From Motacilla alba alba (taxonomy: Eukaryota; Chordata; Aves; Passeriformes; Motacillidae): a stretch of DNA of 64,000 nt. Below the pieces are notes generated by a model that saw nothing but the letters and a program-made list of their open reading frames with translations, made no database searches and was not told the DNA's origin. The DNA is taken from assembly GCF_015832195.1 (NCBI RefSeq), contig NC_052017.1, forward strand, positions 106,180,929 to 106,244,928. The letters run 5' to 3'. Numbering within the stretch: the first letter of the stretch is position 1; every line of letters starts with the position of its first letter. The position numbers and the translations under genes are program-made. Of the stretch, positions 37,466 to 47,512 are shown piece by piece.

Positions 37466-38546
37466 TGTCCTGGGATGACTTTATGACGTTTGTATCCTGA
37501 GTTGTTTGTTCTGTTTATGCTGGATATTAAGTTCTGCACCTTTAAGACTGGTTCTGAGAGCAAAGGGGGAGAGAAGTGTGGAGTTTGTTATCAGGAATGG
37601 TGTAGGAATGTGCCCCCTATGGACAGAGTGACAGAACCTTCCTCTGTCCCCCAAAAAGGAAAGAGCCCAGAACTTTCTCCCAGTGATCAGGTAGGAAAAT
37701 CACTGATAGGACCTTGGGGCTTCAGCTCAAGTTTGGGGACAGCTAATTTGCCATAAGCCAAAAGGTCCCACCTGGGCCATTTGGTAGAAAAGGACAGAAC
37801 AAAGAAACCAAATCGCTTTTGTGAGGTGTCTTGTACCAGGAGCACAAGTCTGTGGCACCTGGATCGGTTTGAGTTTGTTATTTTGCCTTTATTAAACCTT
37901 TTTTGTTCCTGACACTGTCACATCAGCCTCCTGCTCCTTTTATGCCTTCCAACGAATGCTGAGCTATTCTGGGGTGTAACGTTGGGGTGTTGAGAGCTTA
38001 TCAGATCAGCTCGAAACCCCTGGGCAAAACGTTACAGAATTGCACTTGCTGCCCCTCATCCTTCACACGGACTGTGCTGTCTGCAGTACATACAGAGGGA
38101 AAGAGCTCTCCTTTGCTTTTGGTTCGTTTTTTTTAGCTAACTGAGGCAGAGAAGTTCCCCAGACTGTAGTTTTTCTTTTTCTTGGAACTGATCGGCCCTG
38201 CTCTGGAGTGAAAACCCAGAAAAACACTGAGAGTTCACACCTGTGGCCCACCTGGGCTGGGATGTGGCATTTTCCAGTGCAGGAGAGACTGATAAGAGAC
38301 TGAGCAGGCCAAGCTACATTCCATGAAAAGGACTCTCTCTCTGAATTTGCCATCTCTTCAGAACAACGAGAGGTTCCATTATTTAGCATTATTCATTTTA
38401 CCATATTTGTGAATACTTTGCTTGTTAAATAAACAGTTTTTTCCACTTTTCTCTAAGGAGGTTTATGTCTCCCAAACTGGCTTGAATTTGTTTTCTAGAG
38501 GGACCCCTTCAGAGGTTTCCTCCCAAATTTGTCCCAAACCAGGACA
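37466..38546 (+). mobile_element. Solo endogenous-retrovirus LTR, long or composite, with 5-bp TSD
   Basis: The 1081-bp segment begins TGTCCTGG and ends CCAGGACA (8-bp perfect terminal inverted repeat, TG..CA). It is flanked by the direct repeat GGAAG at 37461-37465 and 38547-38551, as expected for retroviral integration. Two polyadenylation-type signals occur: TTTATTAAACC near 37889 and AAATAAACAG near 38427. A second LTR-like end, AAAACGTTACA, lies at about 38025-38035, so it may be one LTR nested in another, or a recombinant LTR. The last part (..GGGACCCC..TTTCCTCCCAAATTTG..) resembles songbird LTRs I remember. No gag, pol or env sequence is present, so it is a solo LTR left by recombination. 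The inner element's boundaries and family name are unresolved. Confidence 0.8.
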
Positions 38547-38551
38547 GGAAG

Positions 38552-39582
38552 TAACTTTCCACTAAATAAAACATTGAAAACAAATTTGAAGAGACAGAGA
38601 TTATATTACACTGCTATCAGGTACTGAAGGTGTAGACTAGCTTAGAAACAAATAAGGGCTTCTCAAAGCAGTTGTTTTGTATTTACAGAATGTTTCTCAT
38701 TCTAGAAAATGAAAGCATTATAACTTAATAAAGAGCTCTGCAAAGAAAGATCAGTTTTTCCCAGAACTAAAGGAAATCATATGTACCTACTGATTAAGAA
38801 TTACAGCAGCAGAGAATTATTTAGGACTGGAGGCTTTTTTTCCTTCTTTTTTGGCACTACCAGGTGAAATTAGGGTCAAGCAAAATGTAACTTTCCAAAC
38901 TGGAATTCATCCAGGACACATCCCTTACGCTTTTTTTGTGCTGCACCAAGCAAAGAGGAATAAAAATGACCAGGCTGCTTCAATACTTTGCAATAAAATG
39001 TGTTCTAATATTTACAATAAATCATTTTGTATCAATAGAAACATAGTTATGTTTGCACCACATTGCTTCCCATTTTTCATCTGAAATCTCAGTACCCTAA
39101 GTTTAACACATCTCCTTTTTCTTATGCAGAGTTGGGCCAAGATTAGAATTCTAGTGAAATCCAGAAAAAATCTCCATGATCTTCAGATAACAGAGTAATT
39201 CCATCTGATACTAATATTTCATAGATATTGAAAACATAGATCATTTATTTTGGTGACTGTTGCAGAGATTCCGTTCTGAGGACCTAGCAGATAATAAACA
39301 ATAATTTCTTTATGTTACTTACAAAAGAAGTTTCACAGTTGAACATACATCAAAGTCAGTTGCTGAGGGCATTATATATAATATGCTAAATCTGTAACAG
39401 ATGGGCTATACAAGAGGCTGAAAAAGTGCTTGATTAGAGCTGTGCCTCTATTGCTCTACAAAACTTCCAGATGCCATCATGTTGCTAATAATCTGGGGAT
39501 CTCTCTTCACCATATTGGACCTGCCTGTCAGCTCTGCCCAATTAGCAAAGATAGCTCCAAGGTACAAGCACAATTCCTAGGG
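38552..39582. other. Non-genic stretch
   Basis: Single-copy AT-rich DNA. I recognise no gene or repeat. Confidence 0.45.
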
Positions 39583-39769
39583 CGGTGATTTTCAACATTT
39601 TTCAATTTGTGGGCCCTTAAGGATTTATCACTGAAGATGTGGATCTCTGCGCAGCAAATGAAAACCTATTGGCAGTGGGCATGCTGGTTTTGCTTACCCT
39701 TCCTAGTCCCCAAAGTAGGAGTGCTGGGACCCAGAGGAATCTGCAAGCACACCAGACTGAAAAAGACTG
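39583..39769. mobile_element. hAT (Charlie-type) miniature inverted-repeat transposon, old
   Basis: The ends CGGTGATTTTCA and, in reverse complement, CAGTCTTTTTCA are imperfect inverted repeats close to the hAT/Charlie terminus (CAGTGGTTCTCA-like). The flanks TCCTAGGG (39575-39582) and TCTTAGGA (39770-39777) agree at 6 of 8 positions and resemble the NTCTAGAN target preference of hAT elements. The 187-bp body has no coding capacity, so this is a non-autonomous copy mobilised in trans long ago. Confidence 0.6.
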
Positions 39770-39777
39770 TCTTAGGA

Positions 39778-41844
39778 TAACATGTTTCTCATAAAGAGGC
39801 TTATGTTTTTCTTGGGTCTTCATAGCTGAGACTTGAAATTTTCTGCCACATGAGAGAAGTCACAGTCCTAAAAATCAAAGCATGTAAAGAAAGCCAAGCA
39901 AGCCCTCTCAAAAATGTTTGGGAATAAAACACTCAAGTAACAATTTGTGGGTGTTTATTTTCTGCTTGACCACAGGAAACTTACAGCTTCATTTAATATT
40001 TTGAAAACATTTTTAGAATGCTCATGTACTGAAAGCAGAATAAATACCAGTACCTCAGCAGAACTGCCATTTAAATCAAATTAACTTTACTAATTAGGGG
40101 GGAAAAAAGAAGGCATCTCAGTATCAGGAATAATTTGTGCTTATAGAACTTCACACTTCAGGTGATATACTCTGCCTGAGAGATAGCTAAGGAGGCAATG
40201 TACCCATCAAAATGGGAAATCAACCATGGCTACTAAATTTTTCAATTCACAAAGGTTTTTTTTAAAAATACCCAATTTGCCCAGAGGATTTTAAGTCTTC
40301 AGATGAAACTGAAGTCATTATATTCAAATGAGTGAGTGTATAGAGTTAGCCAGTGATACTGAAATGATTTCTTGTTGGGTAGCTGAAAATAATGGATGGA
40401 AATATGCTTGTCATAACACAGTACCTGAGCAGTCGCATTTAATTCACGCTTGCCAAGACTCTCAGGCTGCTTCTCTTTTTGACAGCTGAGACTGTGCAGT
40501 GGTTTATCTACTGGCAAGAGAAAACTTTCTAGCATCAGATGATAAGGGAAGAGCCACGGCACTTGGATGCAACCTCTGTCACCTTGCCATATCGCAGGTA
40601 CACCCACATCTGCCAGGAGCTTTTCAGCCCTCTTCTCCCTCAGGGGCATCGCATGCAATGTGCAGCTGGTTGGCAACACACTGTGACCTGCCAGGGTGTG
40701 GTGTTGGGTTGTGGAGGCAGGGAGAGACAAGGAAAGGCAGGGAGAGGCAGTTCCTGCTGCACGTTTTCTGGAGGCACAGGAGCGGTTAGAGGAAAGCATG
40801 CATCTGTGTGAGCCTTGGTTTCAGTGCTTGGGCCTTTATGGGTTTTATGGCTGCATGATAGCATAATGATGCTGTAAATCATGCATAGAGGTCCTCTGGA
40901 GAATTTACCTTATGTAAGGAATTTCTCAGGCTGGGTAAAGACACTTCCATCAGGCTTTGGCATATGCAACAGGAGAAAACAGACGGAACAGCGTGACTGG
41001 TAAGCCTTGGCCGATGGCTGTTGTTGTTCAAATGAGTCCTCAGGAATGAGGGCTCAGTTGGAGCAGTGCAGAGCCAGTCTTAAGATAAATTCTTGCCAAG
41101 GATCTCCAGTAGCCTAAGAATATGGTGCAGAGGCAGCTTAGAGTGATAATTAACTTCTCTCCTCATTCTGCCCTTGGTCGTTGTGCTGAGTCCAGGAAAA
41201 GGGGAAAGGAGAATTAGGAAATCTCTGCTTCCATACATATGAGTTAATAATGATTTGTCCATGAGGTTAAACAGTGCAGGAAATGGTGATCAATATTGGA
41301 TGGTTGTACCTTAAAAGTGCAAAGGCCATTTGTGCATTCTGGCCTGCCATGAAGGGGACTACAGCACCATCAATAATTGATTCATAAACTATGCTTCTTA
41401 TTCCCAAATGCTACAGGAAGTAAATACAAATTAAAGCTAAATTCTAGGTAGCAAAAATATTCTTTATTTAGCTTGCACTTGTTCTTTCTAAAATGCAGCT
41501 GATTTTTCTTTTAATTCTGAGGTTTTGCCTACATCACCAGGACATATTAGCTGTTCTTAATAAATCTATGCCCCTGGTAAGGGGGGGACATAGATTTAGG
41601 CTATAAATCTCTTAAGGCTGCAGTGTCTCTGCAGATTATCCATACCATCTGACCATGGCAGGAAGAAAACACCAGAACATCCCACAGCAGCACTTCCAGC
41701 AAATACAACCTTTCTACTGACACCCCATTTCAAGCTGGATTTCTACTCTTTGTGCCAGTTACCAAACATTTAATCCACACACCTTCAGCAAGTAAGTTTC
41801 CGGTTTTGACTTTTGATATTAATACATCATGCTAGCAAAATTTA
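39778..41844. other. Non-genic stretch
   Basis: No recognisable gene. A GC-richer patch at 40540-40800 yields overlapping frames on both strands (up to 166 codons on minus) with no domains, and includes short AGGCAGGGAGAG tandem words near 40715-40750. Confidence 0.45.
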
Positions 41845-41887
41845 TCCTTCCTTTTTTTTCCTTTTTTTTTTTTTTCCTTTTTTTTTT
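41845..41887 (+). repeat. 43-nt polypyrimidine tract
   Basis: An uninterrupted C/T run, mostly T with CC interruptions, is followed by AATAG. It resembles an over-long splice-acceptor tract, but no protein-like exon with a donor follows. It could equally be the old poly(A) tail of a minus-strand retrocopy. Confidence 0.8.
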
Positions 41888-42060
41888 AATAGAAGTGGTT
41901 CTTGAGCTTGGCATGGATTTTCAGCTAATGATGCTTTCTTGAGGGAGAGAAACAGAGTAGAGGTCTGGTTACTTACTGAGCCATCCATCATTTTGATAGT
42001 GAGACCTGGCCTAAGTCTTCCTTCTTCAAGACATTAATTTTCCACCTGCCTTTCTTTGCT

Positions 42061-42125
42061 CAGAGCAGGCCCAATCCTGCTCTTTTGGAAATCAATGGCA
42101 AAAATCCCACTAATTTCAGTGGATT
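42061..42125 (-). repeat. Ancient amniote repeat with self-complementary core, copy 1
   Basis: GGCCCAATCCTGCTC followed by ATCAATGGCAAAAATCCCAC and TTTCAGTGG matches, on the minus strand, an old reptile and bird repeat whose core reads TTCAATGGGAGTTTTGCCAT. A second copy in opposite orientation lies at 57031-57090. The core is itself an imperfect hairpin (GAAGTCAATGG / CCATTGACTTC). The family name is not certain to me. Confidence 0.55.
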
Positions 42126-44462
42126 AGTTCCAGTATCTCAATTTACATGTGATTAACAGTAATTTCGTCTACTTAGTGCTAAAAAAATCATAATCAAATT
42201 TACAATAAGCTGTGCACTGATTTTCTAGGGATCCCAGCTTATTTCATAGGCTTCTAATTTCAGTATTTAATCACTTTTTGGTTCTAGCCCAATATGCATC
42301 AACTGAGTATGGAATATGTTCCTAAAAGCTCCCCACAAAGTTGCTGGTTTTGTAGTTGATGGAATATTAATTTGCAGGATTTCTTTAATGCTGAAGTGCT
42401 AGAGTAGCTCTGCTTGTCAGACAGACAGTCATCCTCCAGACACTTACTAGACTGAAAGCCTTTTTATACTTTATTTGCATTAGCTGAAGTGAATGGGCCA
42501 TGCCATTCAAAGTTACATTAAGAGTCCTAGGAACACAGGACAAATGTGAAGCCTGAATTTAAAAAACATGGAGTTGTTCTTGTAGAGAAGACACTTGCCT
42601 AAATTGAGAGGAGATTTCTATGAGTTAATCTAAACTCACCCATATGGAATGGCCATGCTGACATCTTGGGCCATCCTAGTTCAAACAGTCATCAGTCAAC
42701 CAGGGATGATCCCTCTGAGAGTCCCATTTGCAGTCAAAATAAACCCCAAAAACCATAAACAAGAAGCTGCACAGACCTGCCTTGGTCCGCAAGGTGCCCA
42801 GCACACCTAAGTGCTAGTGCTGTGAGCCATTTCCTCACAATCTTCCTGGTAGTGGAGGATTAACAGCACTTCAAAGGATAAAATCACCAGGGGGTGATTT
42901 AAAAAAAGATGTGACTTAGTCTGGTGCTCATTAAAATGAGGGACTAATTGCAGTGGTTCAACTCCAGTCAGGAGTGCCTGAGCAGGTGTTGTGCGTGCTT
43001 CCCCAGGCAGCTCACGCAATGCACCTGCACAAAAATTGCCATCCCAGTCTTGTTCTCCATGGATTTATTCTGTGAGAAAGATCGCTATTAAGTGTTTGGC
43101 ATCCTTTAGGGTAGACCCTTCTGAGAGCCTTTCCAGAAACAGACATACATTGTCCTACAAAAGATTTGTATTGCTCCAAATATGATTTGGACATAGGTTT
43201 GCATAAGTGAAAGGCTACTGCATAAGAATAAGCAGTGAGCTGTATCATTAAAGGCCTGTTGGTGTTAATAGGTGAAGGACGTAGACTCTTACCTCAATTT
43301 TGGTGTTTTGGTCTTCCCAAGCCCAACCAGACCCCCCTTTCCTAGCACTGTTCTCTGCTGGTGGCCTTCAGAGCTGCCATTTGCAAGAAGCACCATGGAA
43401 ACAGCAAGAAACTTTGCAAGTTGAGGGGTTTTTTTCATATGCTTGCCTGGCTAAATACATTATTTGATACTTATTCTTTAATTTATGATAGTGAAAAAGC
43501 TATACCAATCCCTGCATATCCGAGCTCATTGCTGTGACTCTTTCTGATCGCTTTATCAAATGGAACCCTTTCTTTGAGCTGTTAGCTAAATGTCGCGTGA
43601 AGTTCTGAGAACAAATTGTGCTGCTTTGGGACATTAACTTCACATTAATTTGGCTAATCACTTCTACTTCATAGAAGTTTGTTTGAAAAACAGGATACTT
43701 CAGCTGCAGTGAAACCTGCATGAAAAGTCATGTAGTAACAGCCATCCTCTCTAGTAGCAGGCAGTAAATTTTCAGGATGAGCAAATCCAGAGTCAAAGAT
43801 GAAAATGCACAGAAAGAGTGTTTTTGTGGGTGGCTCTGTATAACAGAATGGAGATCCGGATCAGGAGGAATTAGAAAAAAAATTATCCAACAGAAAGGAA
43901 TTAAAGCTTCAGCTAGGCTCAGCCCTTGTTAGCATGTTTTATTCTGCCCACAGACAAAAACATATGCAGCATTGCCAAATTTTTTTTAATCAATTCCACA
44001 GCAGTTGTTGTCTGTTTTCTTGCACCCCAGTCCCTGAAGTCAACAGATTTGTGTAAGAGCTCTCCCTTCCTCTCTTTCTTCCTTCTGTCCAGCAATCTGT
44101 AATGCTATCAGGAAAAGCCCTGGTGACCCTGGCCCCTGGTGGTTCCAGAACCATAAGGCACAAAGAATATGCTAGTTTTAATATCCTGTGATTTTACTGC
44201 TAATCCCATGATTAATAAGTGTTGAACATGTAATTTCTGAGTATTGAGAGTTCCCTCTTCTGGCAAAAGAGATGGTGGACAGGGGCACCAGGAGCTGGGA
44301 AGGTGATATCCAGCAGCTGCAACCTTCAGCACATGGTGAGTACCACTTCCAGTCAACTCCCCACCCATTAAACAGGAGAGGCAAGTGGGGCTGGAAGGAC
44401 TGGTTGCTCTGTATTTGTGTATGAAACCAGCTATCTACAGTTCTTCACCTTCCACACTTATC
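42126..44462. other. Non-genic stretch
   Basis: No recognisable gene or transposon. Short frames have no domains. Confidence 0.45.
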
Positions 44463-44840
44463 TATCAAATTTGCAGGCAACCCTGATGAGGGGGAGAGAG
44501 AAATGATGCATCTGACTCCATCTTATCAGAAAGCTAATTAATTACTTTATTATACTACATTATTCCATATTATATTACACTATATTAAATTACATCTAAA
44601 ACTGAATCTGCCAAGCACTCAACTCTGCACACACCTGCACTCAACTGCACTCCAACTCGTGACTGTCAGCCGACAGTCCCGACATACACACACTTGGCCC
44701 TGACAGGCCAAGGAAACAAAACACCATGACTTTGGGTAAACAATCTCCATATTGCATTCTACTTTCACACAAACACAGGCACAGGAAATGATAAGAATTG
44801 TTTTTACTTTCTCTGAGGTTCAGAAAATGTGAATCCCAGA
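44463..44840 (-). mobile_element. Songbird endogenous-retrovirus LTR (solo)
   Basis: Read on the minus strand it starts GGATTCACATTTTCTGA, continues GAGATTGTTTACCC, GGGACTGTCGGCTGACAGTC and CACGAGTT, then a run of TAATATAGTGTAATATAATA words with an AATAAA polyadenylation signal (44546-44551 on plus as TTTATT). It ends GGAGTCAGATGCATCATTTC and CTCATCAGGGTTGCCTGCAA. This order is that of an LTR family I recall as widespread in songbirds. The terminal TG and CA are eroded and no clear target duplication remains, so the ends are good to about 5 bp. No internal retroviral genes flank it on either side. Confidence 0.8.
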
Positions 44841-46050
44841 AATATTCTTGGAAAGAATTGTGCCTTGCTTTTCTCTGTGAAGAGAAATATGGCTACACTT
44901 AGACAGCTGACAGCCATAGTGATAGGAGAGACCATCCAGTGGGAGACAGCTGCAAGCATGGAGTAGAAGAAATGTACTGCTGCACCCAGAGCTTTCAGCC
45001 TATAGAAGGAAGAGTTCTCCAAAAGGCATGAGAACAGCAGATGATACTGCCTTGCTCTACTCTCTTGGTCAACACAAGGAAAAGAAAACATCAGCAACAT
45101 TTCTGCTGAAGTGATCTCCCCTGAATTACAGTTCCCATGCTTAGCTCTCACGCTTGCTAGACATCCTTCTTAATAGGAAAGATACTATGTGGTATGGCAG
45201 ATGTACCTCAGGGAGGAAAGGTGAGAGGCTCTGGCCAAACCCAATAGGTAAATTATCTCAGGAACTCCACTAGCTAGAACCAGCTGGGACAGCCTGAAAT
45301 CTCAAGGAAAAACAAGAAAATCAAGGGGCTTTCTGGAAGTGACTCCATCCTAGAAGGCAGCCAAAGCGCTTCAGTGGGCTCAGCTGGAGGTAAAAAAATC
45401 CTTTCCCTTCAGGATGTGAGAGGCAGACAGCGTTCCCTGCTCTCTGCTCTGCAGTGGAAGGTAGAAGGTAAGCCAGAGAGGGGCTACAGCAAATGTAGAT
45501 GAAACTTTGTAGACTAGACCCCAAGAGAGCTAAGCCAAGGTTGAAACATTTTTAGAAGTGTGGGGCATGGGAGAAATTCAGCTTCAACATGTTTGGATTT
45601 TACTCAGGGCACTTTCAAGGTCTGCAATACAGAACTTCAACTACCATTCCAGGGGTTTGGCACTTTGCCTTTTTTCTGATAGTATCTACTTGCTGAATGG
45701 ACTAGACACTGCTGTCATGTTTAGGAAAGGTCTGTGGGTCTCCATCCATTTTCAACTGGTTTCTCTTGCAGATCACAGAGGGTTGCCACTTATCGCTCGT
45801 CCTCAGAAATATGCTTTGCCCTCATGCAACATGCTTTCCCTCAAAAAGCCTCTACTTGTAATTGAACCTGATTTAGCAGTCCTTCCTGCAGAGAGACAAG
45901 CAGACTTCTCCTGCTACCAAGCTTGGAGCCAACCAGCCCAGTCTACTGCTTGAAGCAGGAGCTGCATTCGGAGCACAGCCAATGACAGCAGCATCTACAG
46001 AGTATCATCCGCTATCTTTTAGAAGTGCCAGGGCAAGGCTCAGGGTTGTG
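44841..46050. other. Non-genic stretch
   Basis: No recognised gene. The 131-codon plus frame at 45558-45953 begins in unremarkable sequence, has no domain and no splice context, and is probably chance. Confidence 0.45.
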
Positions 46051-46066
46051 ATTAGCATATGCTAAT
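46051..46066. promoter_or_regulatory. 16-bp perfect palindrome of POU/homeodomain type
   Basis: ATTAGCATATGCTAAT is perfectly self-complementary. It contains two ATTAGCAT half-sites, compatible with dimeric POU or homeodomain binding, and is followed within 30 bases by GATTATAATATGTAAATGAC. Surrounding DNA is single-copy. A regulatory role is inferred from symmetry only. Confidence 0.35.
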
Positions 46067-47205
46067 GACTGATTATAATATGTAAATGACACACTGGGTC
46101 AGAACTGCACGCCCATTCAAACTAATGAACTGTGCACTTTTTTGTAAGTGGCACCAGTAATTGGGCGCATCATTTTTCTGTTGCTGCTAGGCAGAGAATA
46201 AGGAAGCCATCTGTAACGACAGGCCAATGTTTGCAGCAATCCCGTTGAGAAGTAAAGGCAAGGACTGCTAATTTCCAAGTGTCCAGCAGGGAACCAGTAC
46301 ACATGCCTCCAGTCACCATCGTCACAATCCTTAGTATCTGAGCATGTAATTATATGGTCATATTTTTAGAAGAGATCAGCATTAAAGATAACTGTTGAAA
46401 ACCCCTGGCCAGAGCAGCATGTGGAGATCTATTTGAGCACCTACTGCCTAAAGTGCAGAACACCTGGGTTTTGAAAATGCAGTTGCATGTAACCTTGCTG
46501 TAATGAAGAAAATATTAATATCTCATTTGTGTGGTCTGCTCTTCCCTCTCAAAAATAAATTATCCTGTAAAGTTACACCATTCTCTCTGAAACAGACAAG
46601 TACACAGTTTAATATCAGAATGGATAGACTGTGAAACTTGCCAAAACTGATTTATTTCAACCCTCACTATTTACTTATTCTCTCTATTAATTAAAATTCT
46701 TAGAATCTTTATCAAGAATAAATTAGTAAACAGAGTGATTCAACTATGAAGGTTTTTTTAAAAAAAATCAGATACATTTTACAAAAGGATATGATTATTC
46801 TTTTATCCTAATTTTAGATATGAAAACAAAGAACTGAAACAATTTGTGTTAAATGTCACACGGTAGACAGTCACCAGAGCTTGCAATAGAATGGAAATTG
46901 CCTGGCTCTCTATCTCTCCTGCAGATATTGCCCACAATAGCGGTAGAAGTATGGTGGAGTGACGTGATCAGACTCCAAAGCTGACAGTGCACAAGGCAGA
47001 TCTTTATATGCGTCAGGTTCAGGGCAGTATCAGTGCAGGATATCCCAGACAGAAGCCCAAACTGGTAACTCCCCACAGCTGTACATGGACTTGCTTATTG
47101 AGCTTTTTGATGGTTCACGAATTCCTGCAGCAGGTTCTGGGTTTTGGTGTTGACAAATCTCATCCTTATTAAGGCATCTCATTGATGTCACTTTTGTAAT
47201 CAGCT
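46067..47205. other. Non-genic stretch
   Basis: Single-copy AT-rich DNA with no recognised gene or repeat. A 7-T/6-A junction lies near 46754-46767. Confidence 0.45.
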
Positions 47206-47213
47206 CTTCCATG

Positions 47214-47504
47214 CAGTGATTTTCAGACTCTCCTAGTTTGTTCTCTCTGTTGTTCAAACTACATATTTATATAAAGTCATTTGTGTCCAATCTTGACTCT
47301 TTTTCATTTTTTCCATGCTGGGGTGGCATTTTGGGGACACAAGCATGCCATAATGCCTTTTCTATTATAACTAATTTAGAAAGCTCATTAGAAACATCTA
47401 TTAATCCTAATTCATCTGTTCACATAGTCATTCTAACAGTGAAGGTATTTCCCTTCGGGCAATTTTATTAAGTGCAAGGAAGATATCAATGCTGAGTTTC
47501 ACTG
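47214..47504. mobile_element. Possible second hAT-type miniature transposon
   Basis: The segment starts CAGTGATTTTCAGACT and its other end reads, in reverse complement, CAGTGAAACTCAGCAT (12 of 16 positions agree). The flanks CTTCCATG (47206-47213) and CTTCTAAG (47505-47512) agree at 6 of 8. This fits an old hAT insertion of 291 bp with no coding capacity. The internal sequence is unlike the 39.6-kb copy, so support is from the ends only and chance cannot be excluded. Confidence 0.35.
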
Positions 47505-47512
47505 CTTCTAAG

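Noticed and set aside
40299..40799. 166-codon minus frame
   Set aside because: No domains; overlaps other frames in a GC-richer patch where stops are simply rarer.
44545..44600. TATTA-rich run resembling a simple repeat or matrix attachment site
   Set aside because: It is the ordinary polyadenylation-proximal region of the LTR at 44463-44840.
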